In this document: one piece after another, positions 36,312 through 45,437 of the stretch
How positions within the stretch are numbered: the stretch's first letter is position 1
Layout of the letters: each line of letters starts with the position of its first letter
From: Mycobacterium basiliense
Lineage (GTDB): Bacteria; Actinomycetota; Actinomycetes; Mycobacteriales; Mycobacteriaceae
NCBI RefSeq assembly: GCF_900292015.1
Contig: NZ_LR130759.1
Coordinates: 4,340,001 to 4,404,000 of the forward strand
Reading direction: 5' to 3'
DNA: 64,000 nucleotides
Position numbers and translations under genes: made by a program
Notes under the pieces: model-generated
What the model was told of the DNA's origin: nothing
The model's input: the letters and a program-made list of their open reading frames with translations, nothing else
The model's database searches: none

Positions 36312-37712
36312 TTACTTCGGCACTGCGGGCAACCACGGCAGTTGCCAATTGCGGTGACCACGCAGCAGCGTGTGCCCGGCCTCAGGCCCCCAGGAACCCT
36401 GTGCGTATGGGTGGATTTCACCCGGGTCGTCCAGCACCGGCTGCACGATCCGCCAGGTCTGCTCGATGCTGTCCTCCCGGGCGAAAAGCTGGCGATCGCC
36501 GGTCAATCCCGCGTAAAGCAATCGCTCATAGGGCCGGATCGGTTCACCAAGGTCCTCGGCGAAGGAGGAGTCCAGGTGAACGTCTTGCCAGCAGTCGCCA
36601 ACTTGCGCGGATACCTGCAGACGCATCCCCGGGTCGGGGTCGATGCGCAGCACGATCTGGTTGGGCTCTGCCGGTCTTCGGTTGGGCAGGAAAGCCAACC
36701 CCGGAACATGGTGGAGAAACATTCGGACCTCAGTGACCTTCTCCGGCAATGCTTTTCCAGCCCGCAGGAAGATCGGGACACCCGACCAGCGCCAATTGTC
36801 GATCTCCGTGCGAAGCGCCACATAGGTCTCGGTCTTCGAGTTCTCGGCCACCCCGGGCACGTCGCCGTAGCCGGAGTACTGGCCCCGCACGTAGCGCGCG
36901 GGGTCGAGTTCCGGCATGGCACGGAACACCTCGGCCTTCTTGTCGTTGAGGTCGTCGGCCCCCGGACCCACCGGCGGCTCCATCGCCACCAGGGCCAGCA
37001 CCTGCAATAGGTGGTTTTGTACAACGTCACGCAAGGCGCCCACCGCGTCGTAAAACGCCCCGCGGTCCTCGACACCGAAGTTTTCGGCCATGGTGACGTG
37101 AATCTCAGAGATACTCTTGCGATTCCATAATTCAGCCAAACCGTGATTGGCGAAGCGCAGATATTGCAGCTCCACGACGGGCTGCTTGCCCAGGAAGTGA
37201 TCGACCCGCAGGATCTGGTCTTCGTCGAGCACAGCGCGCAGCCTGGAGTTGAGTTCGCGCGCCGAGGCGAGATCGTGGCCGAAGGGCTTCTCCACCGCCA
37301 CACGTGCATCATTGAGCAGATCAGCCGTCGCCAGATTCTCGACTATCGGCGCGAACAGCGCGGGCGGCATCTCCAGGTAGTACAACGGGCGCCGACCCGA
37401 ACCGATCTGCTTAGCCAGCGATGTGTACAGCGCGCTGTCGGTCACATCCCCGGCCAGATAGGACAACCGGCTGGCCAACCGGTCAAAGACCGACTCGTCA
37501 AATTCCTCGCCGGATCCGGCGAGCGCGTCGCGAGCGCGTTCGACCAACTTCTCCACCGACATGTCGTCACTGGCAACACCCAAGATCGGGCAGTCCAGTA
37601 GCCCTCGGCATTCCAACCGGTACAACGCCCGAAAGGTCATCTTGCGGGCCAGATCACCGGTAATTCCGAAGATCACCAACAGATCTGAGGCGCCAGCCGC
37701 ACCGTCGGCCAA
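36312..37712 (-). CDS. zwf1: Glucose-6-phosphate dehydrogenase
   Basis: Protein of 466 aa. The cofactor motif GITGDLARK is near residue 15 (usual form GASGDLA). The substrate motif RVDHFLGK contains the catalytic His and Lys. The C-terminal domain is complete. It makes 6-phosphogluconolactone and NADPH. The start is TTG at 37710-37712 with GGAGG seven bases upstream, giving the same length as I recall for Rv1121. It is the first gene of the zwf1-gnd2 pair. A lactonase gene is not adjacent. Confidence 0.95.
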   Translation of the reverse strand: MADGAAGASDLLVIFGITGDLARKMTFRALYRLECRGLLDCPILGVASDDMSVEKLVERARDALAGSGEEFDESVFDRLASRLSYLAGDVTDSALYTSLAKQIGSGRRPLYYLEMPPALFAPIVENLATADLLNDARVAVEKPFGHDLASARELNSRLRAVLDEDQILRVDHFLGKQPVVELQYLRFANHGLAELWNRKSISEIHVTMAENFGVEDRGAFYDAVGALRDVVQNHLLQVLALVAMEPPVGPGADDLNDKKAEVFRAMPELDPARYVRGQYSGYGDVPGVAENSKTETYVALRTEIDNWRWSGVPIFLRAGKALPEKVTEVRMFLHHVPGLAFLPNRRPAEPNQIVLRIDPDPGMRLQVSAQVGDCWQDVHLDSSFAEDLGEPIRPYERLLYAGLTGDRQLFAREDSIEQTWRIVQPVLDDPGEIHPYAQGSWGPEAGHTLLRGHRNWQLPWLPAVPK

Positions 37713-37851
37713 TCCCCCACCTCCAGGACGTCGTCTTGAGAGAAAGTCGCTAGTCGGCTCATTACGAGATCTGCTTCCCCGCGGGGGCCGAACTCAACCC
37801 TAGACACTGCCCAAAGGCCCGACAAGGTAGGCCCAACGGGCCCCTGTCAGG

Positions 37852-38694
37852 ATGGGCAGCGTGTCGGGCATGGCTGACGCACTGCACATCGCGGTCTACG
37901 CCCTGGCCGCCCTCGCCCTGCTGGAGGCCGGCGGCCTGCTCGTGCTGCGGCGGCTGCTGGCGCGCAGTCGGGCCGAGGCCGCGGAGCTAAGACAACGCAC
38001 CGACGCCCGCAATTGGCTGCTCTCCGGCGGCCGCGAGGCCGTCAGGACGGTGTGGCAGACCGCGAACCTGGTGCGCAAGGAAGGCTTTGGCGCGGCAGTG
38101 CGCAGCTCGATCGAGGACCTTGCCGACTGGGCCGAGGTGGAACGGCCTGACCTGGCCCGGGTGACTCCGGATGGCCGGGTGGTGATTCTGTTCTCCGATA
38201 TCGAAGAATCCACCGCCCTCAACGAGCGAATCGGCGATCGTGCGTGGGTCAAGCTGATCGGCGCACACGACAAACTGGTCCACGAACTCGTCCAACGTCG
38301 ATCCGGGCACGTGGTGAAGAGTCAAGGCGACGGATTCATGATCGCCTTTGCGCGCGCCGAGCAGGCGGTGCGGTGTGGCCTCGACCTCCAGCACGCGCTA
38401 CGCAGAGAAGCAAAGCGCAAGCACCGTACGGGATTTCGGGTTCGAATCGGGATTCATATGGGTCGTTCGGTGCGGCGCGGAGACGATCTGTTCGGCCGCA
38501 ACGTTGCGATGGCCGCGCGGGTTGCCGGGCAGGCGGCCGGAGGTCAGATCCTGGTCAGCCAACCCGTGCGCGACGCCGTCGGCGAGTGTCACGACATTAG
38601 TTTCGATGAGGGCCACAACGTCGAATTGAAGGGCTTCTCCGGCACCTACCGCTTGTTCGCGGTGGAACCGGCACCGGACCCCGATCTGGACTGA
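37852..38694 (+). CDS. Class III adenylate cyclase with N-terminal membrane helix
   Basis: Protein of 280 aa. One transmembrane helix lies at residues 10-35. The catalytic domain runs from about 108 to the end. The metal ligands are Asp116 (FSDIEEST) and Asp160 (SQGDGF), with Lys156 beside them. [11 protein letters not shown] supplies the Asn and Arg of the transition-state pair. All catalytic positions are present, so it should make cAMP as a dimer. In M. tuberculosis the matching region is, as I recall, broken into Rv1120c and Rv1119c. Here the frame is intact. The start is ATG at 37852; MADALHI six codons later is an alternative. Confidence 0.9.
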   Translation: MGSVSGMADALHIAVYALAALALLEAGGLLVLRRLLARSRAEAAELRQRTDARNWLLSGGREAVRTVWQTANLVRKEGFGAAVRSSIEDLADWAEVERPDLARVTPDGRVVILFSDIEESTALNERIGDRAWVKLIGAHDKLVHELVQRRSGHVVKSQGDGFMIAFARAEQAVRCGLDLQHALRREAKRKHRTGFRVRIGIHMGRSVRRGDDLFGRNVAMAARVAGQAAGGQILVSQPVRDAVGECHDISFDEGHNVELKGFSGTYRLFAVEPAPDPDLD

Positions 38695-38855
38695 TAGCCT
38701 TCGGCGTCGTATTCAGCCAGCCGCTGATGCAAACGGGCCCGGACCTCGTCGGACGTGTAGGCACGACGTTTGCGCTGGTCGCGCACGACCAAGGCGCCGC
38801 CGGCGACCACCCCGGCGACACCGGCCAGCCCGACCCACTTCCACACGCTACGCAT
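38646..38855 (-). CDS. Small single-pass membrane protein
   Basis: Protein of 69 aa. One hydrophobic helix ([17 protein letters not shown], residues 8-24) is followed by DQRKRR, a positive-inside border. A helical tail ([20 protein letters not shown]) and a Ser/Gly end follow. The ATG is at 38853-38855. It overlaps the end of the cyclase gene by 49 bp on the opposite strand. No family is known to me, but the clean topology and codon use favour a real gene. It may be missed in annotations because of its size. Confidence 0.6.
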   Translation of the reverse strand: MRSVWKWVGLAGVAGVVAGGALVVRDQRKRRAYTSDEVRARLHQRLAEYDAEGYQSRSGSGAGSTANKR

Positions 38856-38887
38856 GACGACAGGCTATCTGTGCCTATGGTGCTGGG

Positions 38888-39580
38888 GTGGACTCGAGCA
38901 CGCTTACGTTGGACCAGGCGCTCAACGAAACCCGAACCGGCGACCTCTGGCTGTTTCGCGGTCGCTCACGTCCCGACCGCGCCATCCAGACATTGACCAA
39001 CAGTCCGGTGAATCACGTCGGTATGACGGTGGCCATCGACGACTTGCCGCCGCTGATATGGCATGCCGAATTGGGCGAGAAGCTCGTCGACATGTGGACC
39101 GGTGACCATCATCGCGGGGTCCAGCTCAACGACGCCCGACAGGCCGTTCTGCAGTGGACGCAGCGTTACCACCAGCGGTGCTGGCTACGTCAGCTGACGC
39201 CGTACGCCGACCGGCACCAGGAGAACGAACTGCTTCGGGTCATCGCGCGGATGGATGGAACCCCGTTTCCCGCCACCGTCCGTCTGACGGGCCGCTGGCT
39301 GCGCGGACGGCTCCCCACCGCTTACGACTGGACGCGGGGACTCCCGTGGGTGGATAGCAAGGTTCGCGAGTCCACGCAGCGACGCAAAGACCAGCAAAAG
39401 GTCGGCCTGGAAGCGGCCTACTGTGCGGAGACCGTGGCTATCACCTACGAAGAAATGGGGCTGCTCACCACCGACAAATACTCGAACTGGTTCGATCCGG
39501 GTTCGTTCTGGAGCGGCGACACGCTTCCGCTCACCGAGGGCTACCAGCTGGGCAAGGAAATCGAGGTGATAGTCGGTTAG
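38888..39580 (+). CDS. Permuted NlpC/P60-like (YiiX/YaeF type) putative thiol hydrolase
   Basis: Protein of 230 aa. The N-terminal block TGDLWLFRGRS leads to NHVGMTVAI with His43. Much later AAYCAETVAITYEEMGL carries Cys179. His-before-Cys order is the mark of circularly permuted papain-like proteins of the YiiX/YaeF group. These act on lipids or peptides rather than classical peptidoglycan cross-links. There is no signal peptide. The start is GTG at 38888. It corresponds in place to Rv1118c, annotated only as hypothetical as far as I recall. The next gene, on the other strand, overlaps its stop. Confidence 0.75.
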   Translation: MDSSTLTLDQALNETRTGDLWLFRGRSRPDRAIQTLTNSPVNHVGMTVAIDDLPPLIWHAELGEKLVDMWTGDHHRGVQLNDARQAVLQWTQRYHQRCWLRQLTPYADRHQENELLRVIARMDGTPFPATVRLTGRWLRGRLPTAYDWTRGLPWVDSKVRESTQRRKDQQKVGLEAAYCAETVAITYEEMGLLTTDKYSNWFDPGSFWSGDTLPLTEGYQLGKEIEVIVG

Positions 39581-39900
39581 TCGACCGACATCTCCCCCAT
39601 CTCCGACCACCCCGTCGCGTCGATCGTCTGGCTGACGATCTTGGGCGTGGACGTCAGCGCCTGCGGCAGCTCTCGCATGGCCCGCTTGAAGTGCTCACTG
39701 TTGACGTGGATGGCACCGGCGTCGTCGTCGCGGAAGGCTTCGACCAGAACGTACTCGGCAGGATCCTGCAGGCTTCGGGACCACTCGAACCACAGATTGC
39801 CCGCTTCGGCACGAGTAGCCGCGGTGAACGCGGCCACCAGATCCGGCCAGCGCTCGCTCCAGTCGGGTTTGGTGTGGAACTTGACCACGATAAAGATCAT
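39577..39900 (-). CDS. ABM domain protein, putative quinol monooxygenase
   Basis: Single-domain protein of 107 aa. It opens MIFIVVKFHTKPDWSERWPD and has WFEWSRSLQDPAEYVLVEAF and a C-terminal HxxSEHFKRAM-like segment (VNSEHFKRAMRELP), typical of the antibiotic biosynthesis monooxygenase (YgiN-like) fold. It probably works as a dimer on a quinol or aromatic substrate. It corresponds in position to Rv1117. Four bases of its end overlap the end of the YiiX-like gene. The ATG is at 39898-39900. Confidence 0.88.
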   Translation of the reverse strand: MIFIVVKFHTKPDWSERWPDLVAAFTAATRAEAGNLWFEWSRSLQDPAEYVLVEAFRDDDAGAIHVNSEHFKRAMRELPQALTSTPKIVSQTIDATGWSEMGEMSVD

Positions 39901-40296
39901 TTGCCGGTCCCCGCTTCCCCCGCTGGCCGTCCCCTACAATCTCGGCGAGAATTCTCGGCGAGCAGAGCCAGGATACCCAGTATCGAAGAGACAAGCGATC
40001 TCCCGACGCTGCGGCTTCCCGCTGCGCAAACTCCTGCGTTCACAAAATGGCGGTCGCATCGTGCGGCCTATCGACCTCGCAGCTCAGCAGGAACCGCATC
40101 CCGCTGCGCACATGGAATGAAGCAAATGGCATGTGCGCGCCAAATATTAGATACTCGACAAATAGCGGCAGCCACCCCGACACCACTTTGTGACTTGGTT
40201 CACAATATAGGTCGAAGCGGCCGCCGCTGGCATTCCTGAAAAATATGTGACTCAGGTCGCAGAATTGTCTTTGGCGAGGTGTCTTATATCGAATCG
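39901..40296. other. AT-richer intergenic region without a supported gene
   Basis: In these 396 bp, frames across 39641-40239 are shadows of the quinol monooxygenase gene and do not look coding. From about 40130 the base composition becomes clearly richer in A and T than the flanks (for example around AAATATTAGATACTCG and CACAATATAGG). No promoter or repeat was assigned. Confidence 0.5.
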
Positions 40297-40905
40297 CTAC
40301 CCATTCGCCATTTCGGGTTCCCCAATAGGACCGGCGTCGCCAGCGGGCGGCGGAGGCAATTCTTCTGAATTCACGGAAGTCACCAAAACGGCGGGCCCAT
40401 CCGGCGCGGGCTCATCCGGCGCGGGCGCCCCCGGTGCGGGCGCGTCGGGAAACGGCGCGTCGGCTTCGGCCAGGTCGTCGTCCACCGGCAGGAACATGTG
40501 ATGCGTGAACTGCGCCTGGTAGGCACCCCCGCCGCCGATCCGAACCCCGCCGCCTTCGCCGCTGGACACCGGGGTTCCGTCGGGCAACGTCGCCGCCGTG
40601 TGGCGACCATTCCAGCCAATCACCAACGCATTGGGAGCGGTTCCATACTGAAAGCCCCGGGCCAACAATGCGGCCTCTTCGTTGCCCGTGTTGAACCTAT
40701 CACCGTAAATCGGTCGATCCGTGGCGGCATTTGAGACCCACGAAACCAATCCGGAACAGTCCGTGCCGGATGGGGAATCACCACCCGGAACATATGGAGT
40801 CCCGGAAACCTGATTGATAAGCGTCAACAACGTAGCAAGTGCAATCATGCGCGCTGACGCTACCGACAATATCCATAGGAAATCAAAATTTGTGGCGCGT
40901 CTCAC
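40297..40905 (-). CDS. NlpC/P60-type putative peptidoglycan hydrolase (Rv1115-like)
   Basis: Protein of 202 aa. A hydrophobic N-terminal stretch (residues 9-32) may be an export signal. The domain then begins TPYVPGGDSPSGTDCSGLV with the putative catalytic Cys50, and His102 lies in GWNGRHTAATL. The C-terminal tail is Pro/Ala/Glu-rich with repeats of APGAPAPDEPAP. It resembles the small exported mycobacterial family that includes Rv1115 and Rv1728c. The start is GTG at 40903-40905 or the ATG 19 codons later. Flanking DNA on both sides is AT-rich. Confidence 0.75.
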   Translation of the reverse strand: MRRATNFDFLWILSVASARMIALATLLTLINQVSGTPYVPGGDSPSGTDCSGLVSWVSNAATDRPIYGDRFNTGNEEAALLARGFQYGTAPNALVIGWNGRHTAATLPDGTPVSSGEGGGVRIGGGGAYQAQFTHHMFLPVDDDLAEADAPFPDAPAPGAPAPDEPAPDGPAVLVTSVNSEELPPPPAGDAGPIGEPEMANG

Positions 40906-41283
40906 GATTAATCAGATAATAGCTTTGACCTGCATATACAGCGTCCAGGTCACGCGAATATCTAATAATTGAAACAGAAGTGATTACGCGGAAACAGCAA
41001 ACTAAGAATAATTGCGAAACGTGCACCGAACGGCTGATTGACCTGCTGCAACGTGCAATCGCACGCGCGCGGCACGATTAGCGCTGCAACCGAGGTTCTG
41101 CCCATCGGTGACCGAGCCGAGACCGCCCAGCAATCTCATCGCGGGCACAAACGGCTGATCGATCGCACCCCGGCGGTCATAGCGTGGCCTGGCTCACAAA
41201 GCGGCATACCGACCGGGCCACTGGCTCAGTCACACCGTCTCGTCATCCGCGCCGCAGCCGGCCGGGTGGCGATTGGCCGGGCT
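40906..41283. other. AT-rich intergenic region
   Basis: In these 378 bp, 40906-41030 is the most AT-rich stretch of the window, and the rest returns to normal composition. A frame at 41038-41295 has no recognisable content. In M. tuberculosis a toxin-antitoxin pair (vapBC32) lies near this place as I recall; no VapB or VapC sequence can be seen here. Confidence 0.5.
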
Positions 41284-41742
41284 CTAGGAGGGTGACGAGA
41301 TCTGCAGATGCAGCAATGGATAGGGAAGGCCGTCGCCGTCGACCGCGCTTCGACCGATCGAGGCAAAGCCTCGGCGCCGATAGAAGTCGACGGCTTGGGT
41401 GTTCTGCTCGTTGACGTCCACCAGTAGGTGCGGATCGCGCTGCCGGGCGGCATTGAGGAGCACCGTTCCGATGCCCTTGCCACGAAAGTCGTCATCGACG
41501 AACAGCATCTCCAGCTTGTCGGCGGTCACCCCGGCGAAGCCGACGGGCCGGCCATCCACCAGCGCGACGGTCAGGTTCACGGCCGGAAGAAATTCGCGCG
41601 GCAACCGATCCTCGATCCGCGCCAGATGCTCTGGACGAACGAACCCATGCGTGGCGTCGATCGCGCTGCGCCAGATACGCACGAGCGTGGGGTACTCCTC
41701 AGCTCCCAGACACGGTCGCAGCTCGACGTGCGGTCTGGTCAC
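41284..41742 (-). CDS. GNAT acetyltransferase, YjaB-like
   Basis: Protein of 152 aa. It follows E. coli YjaB block by block: VRIWRSAIDATHGF, a substrate strand, LEMLFVDDDFRGKGIGTVL with the acetyl-CoA loop RGKGIG, DVNEQNTQAVDFYRRRGF and DGLPYPLLHLQ. The start is taken as GTG at 41740-41742 (VTRPHVELRPC). The frame stays open for 65 more codons upstream, but they show no family sequence. The acceptor is unknown. Confidence 0.82.
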   Translation of the reverse strand: MTRPHVELRPCLGAEEYPTLVRIWRSAIDATHGFVRPEHLARIEDRLPREFLPAVNLTVALVDGRPVGFAGVTADKLEMLFVDDDFRGKGIGTVLLNAARQRDPHLLVDVNEQNTQAVDFYRRRGFASIGRSAVDGDGLPYPLLHLQISSPS

Positions 41743-42023
41743 CGCTTGGCTCCGCACGGTGCTTGCGGCCACCACCACATAAGTCCTGCCTTCCACTCGG
41801 ATCTTGTCGGCCGTCTTGGCCCGCCGGTACACGGCGCCAACGACCCTGCCATCATCGCGCTTCCCTTCGCCAACCGGCTGGGGCCGATGCCCGAAACTGG
41901 CAAAGCGCTTGGTGTTCCCCACGGTGCTGCGGTCCACTATGCTTCATGCACCGAAGCACATCTAGCAAACTCCAATCCCGGTGCCGCATAACGGCTGAGG
42001 ACTTAGCCTGAAGGGGATTCTCC

Positions 42024-42767
42024 ATGCGTCAGCTAGCAGCCGCAGTCGCCGTTGCGGCACTCGGGGTCCTGGTCACCTCGTGTGGCGGTGGCGACGAAAG
42101 CACCCCCGCATCATCGACCAGTACCAGCTCGTCGCGGGCGCCGATCGAGGAGGCGGCACTGGACGGTCTGCTACTCACCCCGGCCGAAGTCGACAGTGCA
42201 ATGGGCGTCACCGGGATGACGACCAAGGAAAAGATCGACAAGTTGCCCGACGACAGCACCAAGGAGGGGCCCCAGGGGTGGAAATGGCCCGCCGAATGTC
42301 TGTTCGCCGATGCCCCGGCGGAGGCCGTGGCATATGCCGGCAGCGGATACACCGCGGTTCGTGGGCACGATGATGTTGCGCCGGGCAGCGCTCCGTCGGG
42401 CGACATGGACCCCGAGTTGACCCAGGCGTTGGTCTTGTTCCCCTCGGCGGCACAGGCGAACGACTTCTTCACCAAGTCGTCCCAGGCCTGGCCGGCCTGC
42501 GCAAACCGGCAATTCATTACACCCGGCGACGCCGACAACCCTGAAATCCAGTGGCAGGTGGGCCCGGTCTCGACGGCAAACGGCATGCTGAGTACCCCCG
42601 TAACCGTGACAATGACCAAGGGCCCCAACACCTTTAAGGGAGCCTGTCAGCGGGTGCTGACCGTGCGGAACAACGTTGCGATCGACCTCAGCGCGTGCGG
42701 CAAGGACCCGGGTGACCTAGGGATCACCATCGCCAATCAGATCGCCGGGAAAGTCGACAAGCAATAG
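42024..42767 (+). CDS. Lipoprotein with PknH-like sensor domain
   Basis: Protein of 247 aa. A signal peptide with lipobox LVTSC, lipidated at Cys20, is followed by a Ser/Thr-rich linker. The domain (LLLTPAEVDSAMGVTGM ... CANRQFITPGDADNPEIQWQ ... FKGACQRVLTVRNNVAIDL) has the four-cysteine pattern of the PknH extracellular sensor family. It should be anchored outside the cytoplasmic membrane. Several mycobacterial lipoproteins share this domain; their ligand is unknown. The ATG follows AAGGGGA. It converges with ychF. Confidence 0.88.
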   Translation: MRQLAAAVAVAALGVLVTSCGGGDESTPASSTSTSSSRAPIEEAALDGLLLTPAEVDSAMGVTGMTTKEKIDKLPDDSTKEGPQGWKWPAECLFADAPAEAVAYAGSGYTAVRGHDDVAPGSAPSGDMDPELTQALVLFPSAAQANDFFTKSSQAWPACANRQFITPGDADNPEIQWQVGPVSTANGMLSTPVTVTMTKGPNTFKGACQRVLTVRNNVAIDLSACGKDPGDLGITIANQIAGKVDKQ

Positions 42768-42838
42768 TTCGGTCGCTACCCGCCTAAGCACGGTGCTGCG
42801 AGCCGGGCGCGACACGGTGCGGGTCCGCAGGCTTGACC

Positions 42839-43927
42839 CTATTTCGACTTGGTGGTTGCGCCATGCCGGAATTCCACCACGTCGCCGTCGGCCATCACGT
42901 ACTCCTTGCCCTCCATCCGGACCTTGCCGGCCGCCTTGGCCGCCGCCATGGAGCCGGCCGCGATCAGGTCGTCGTAGGAAACGATCTCGGCTTTGATGAA
43001 GCCCTTCTCGAAGTCGGTGTGAATCACCCCAGCCGCCTTGGGCGCGGTATCTCCCCGGTGGATGGTCCACGCGCGCGCTTCCTTGGGACCCGCGGTGAGA
43101 AAGGTCTGCAGATTGAGGGTGTGAAAACCGGCGCGCGCCAGTGCATCCAGGCCCCGCTCGGTCTGCCCGATCGACTCCAGCAGCTCGGCGGCCGATTCGT
43201 CGTCGAGTTCGGCCAACTCCGCCTCGATAGCCGCGTCTAGGAAAACCGCGTCGGCCGGCGCAACAAGCTCGCGCAACTCGGCGACCCGCCCGGCATCGGT
43301 CAGCACCGACTCGTCGGCGTTGAAGACGTACAGAAACGGCTTGGTGGTCAACAGGTTCAGCTCCCACAGCACCGCGCTATCGGTGGCCGAGCCAAAGAGC
43401 GTCTTGCCGCTGTCCAGCACCTGCTGGGCAGCCGATGCCGCCTCGTAAACGGGCGTGCGCTCCTTGTTGTTACGGGCTTCTTTTTCCAGCCTCGGCAGCG
43501 CCCGCTCCAGAGTTTGCAGGTCGGCCAGAATCAGCTCGGTCTCGATCACCTCGATATCGGACTTGGCGTCGACCCGCCCCGACACATGGGTCACGTCATC
43601 GTCCACGAACACCCGCACCACCTGGCAGATCGCGTCACACTCACGGATATGGGCCAGGAACTTGTTGCCCAGCCCGGCTCCCTCCGAGGCCCCCTTGACC
43701 AGGCCCGCAATATCCACGAACGACACCGGAGCGTGGACGATTCGCTCGGATTGGAAAAGCTCCGCCAGCTTGTCCAGCCGTGGATCCGGCAGCGCGACGA
43801 CGCCCTCGTTCGGCTCGATGGTGGCGAACGGATAGTTGGCCGCCACCACATTGTTCCGAGTCAGCGCGTTGAACAGTGTCGACTTGCCGACGTTGGGCAG
43901 ACCTACGATTCCAAGGCTCAGGCTCAC
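42839..43927 (-). CDS. ychF: Redox-regulated ATPase YchF (Obg-family)
   Basis: Protein of 362 aa. The P-loop GLPNVGKS is at residues 9-16. The switch region VSFVDIAGLVKGASEGAGLGNKF (split) follows. NxxE replaces the guanine-specific NKxD, as is usual in YchF and consistent with ATP use. The C-terminal TGS-like domain holds KAEIVSYDDLIAAGS and VEFRH. It binds ribosomes or the proteasome in other organisms and affects the stress response. It corresponds to Rv1112. The ATG is at 43925-43927. Confidence 0.96.
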   Translation of the reverse strand: MSLSLGIVGLPNVGKSTLFNALTRNNVVAANYPFATIEPNEGVVALPDPRLDKLAELFQSERIVHAPVSFVDIAGLVKGASEGAGLGNKFLAHIRECDAICQVVRVFVDDDVTHVSGRVDAKSDIEVIETELILADLQTLERALPRLEKEARNNKERTPVYEAASAAQQVLDSGKTLFGSATDSAVLWELNLLTTKPFLYVFNADESVLTDAGRVAELRELVAPADAVFLDAAIEAELAELDDESAAELLESIGQTERGLDALARAGFHTLNLQTFLTAGPKEARAWTIHRGDTAPKAAGVIHTDFEKGFIKAEIVSYDDLIAAGSMAAAKAAGKVRMEGKEYVMADGDVVEFRHGATTKSK

Positions 43928-44205
43928 AGGGAGCCAAGTCTAGGACGCCGGCATTGCCGATCCCGTGGCCGGGCGCAACCGGCGTCCGGCACCTCGGTTC
44001 GCGGGGCCGTCGAGGAGTCACTGCAGGTCGGCCCGTGCTCGCCGGGTTGGCCGTGCCCGGCTCCCCGCAACGACGTCCGGCCGGTGATTCGTGTGGCGCC
44101 TGCCACTGCCGTGCCCCCAACGAGGTACCCGGTGCGAGTAGCGGATGCATGGCACGCCCGCGGCGGCTGGCCAGGGATTTACGGGCCTTCAGCCCCACAG
44201 CCGGT

Positions 44206-44219
44206 ACGGTCTACATGTG
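44206..44219 (+). promoter_or_regulatory. Leaderless promoter of the Rv1111c-like gene
   Basis: TACGGT at 44206-44211 is six bases before the GTG at 44217. This is the spacing expected when transcription begins on the start codon, a common arrangement in mycobacteria. It supports the chosen start over the ATG 72 bp upstream. Confidence 0.5.
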
Positions 44220-45437
44220 TCAGCGGAGCGGGCGAGCGCAGCAGTGGAGCCAAGTCACCGCTCAATCATTCCCAGAATTCCGGGTTTGCCCTGGTGGGGC
44301 GCGGTACTGCTGGCCACCACCGTCACCGCCGTGGGATACCTGTTCGACGCCGGACACAAGGATCTGACGCACGTCTTCGCCGGCTTCTACATTGCGGGCT
44401 GCGTGGCAGCGGTGCTGGCTGTACGCCAAGCGGGTGTGTTCACCGCGGTGATCCAGCCGCCACTGATCCTTTTCGTCACGGTGCCCGGCGCCTACTGGCT
44501 GTTTCATGGCGGCAAGATCGGCAAGTTCAAAGACCTCTTGATCAATTGCGGGTACCCGCTCATCGAGCGCTTTCCGCTGATGCTGGGGACCGCCGGCGCC
44601 GTGCTGCTCATCGGTTTGATCAGGTGGTACTTCGGCATGGCGCAGCGGACGTCCGGACTGGTCAAGGCCGACACCGACACCGATCCCCCGCCCGCGAGAC
44701 CCTCCTTCGTCAGCGGCATCGCCGCCAAACTGAGCGCATTGCTGAACCATGACTCGGACGGCGATTCCGATGACGCTGCAGGCACGGGCGCAGAACCGGC
44801 CCACGGGATCGAGCGCAGGCCGAAAAGCGGACGAACCACCCGTAGCAGCGGGTCTACCTCGCGCCGTACCGACCGGACCCGGACCCGGCGCGGCCGCCCA
44901 CCGCTGGACGACGAGCTCGACCCGAACGCGGAACGACCGCGGCGTCGCCGCCAGGTGCCGCCACGTGACTACGATCCCGCCGAACCGCCTCGCCGTCCAC
45001 GCCGCCGACCCCGACCACCGGGTGACTCCGACGTGCGCGCGCAGCCGCCGCGGGAGACCCGGCGGGACCCACATACCCGCCGTAACCCCTATGACCGGCC
45101 CGTTCCGCGCACCAGCCGCTTCGATCCCTACGGCGGCTACGAGCCCAACCAGCCCGCGGAGCCGATCAGCCGGTACGACCGACGGGAAGCCCGATACGAG
45201 CCCTACGAACCGTACGAGCCGTATGGCCCATACGAGCCGCCGCGCCGGCGCACCACGCCCGGCGGTGCCAACAGCGCCAACCCGACGCACCATCCGATCT
45301 CGCAGGTCCGCTATCGCGGGTCAGCTCCCCGCGACGAGATGCACGGCGGCTACCGTGACGACGATCGGTCCGATCGGCGGGATCGTCCACGCCCACCGCG
45401 TCGACCACAGCCCGGTTCCCGGGAATACGACGACTAG
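44217..45437 (+). CDS. Membrane protein with Arg/Pro/Tyr-rich cytosolic tail (DUF6542-like, Rv1111c-like)
   Basis: Protein of 406 aa. The first about 150 residues hold four membrane segments ([71 protein letters not shown]). The remaining 250 residues are highly charged and disordered. They are rich in Arg, Pro and Asp and include the short repeat [16 protein letters not shown]. The start is GTG at 44217. It corresponds to Rv1111c; no function is known. The tail may bind nucleic acid or another acidic partner. Its stop overlaps the ispH stop by 4 bp. Confidence 0.85.
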   Translation: MSAERASAAVEPSHRSIIPRIPGLPWWGAVLLATTVTAVGYLFDAGHKDLTHVFAGFYIAGCVAAVLAVRQAGVFTAVIQPPLILFVTVPGAYWLFHGGKIGKFKDLLINCGYPLIERFPLMLGTAGAVLLIGLIRWYFGMAQRTSGLVKADTDTDPPPARPSFVSGIAAKLSALLNHDSDGDSDDAAGTGAEPAHGIERRPKSGRTTRSSGSTSRRTDRTRTRRGRPPLDDELDPNAERPRRRRQVPPRDYDPAEPPRRPRRRPRPPGDSDVRAQPPRETRRDPHTRRNPYDRPVPRTSRFDPYGGYEPNQPAEPISRYDRREARYEPYEPYEPYGPYEPPRRRTTPGGANSANPTHHPISQVRYRGSAPRDEMHGGYRDDDRSDRRDRPRPPRRPQPGSREYDD

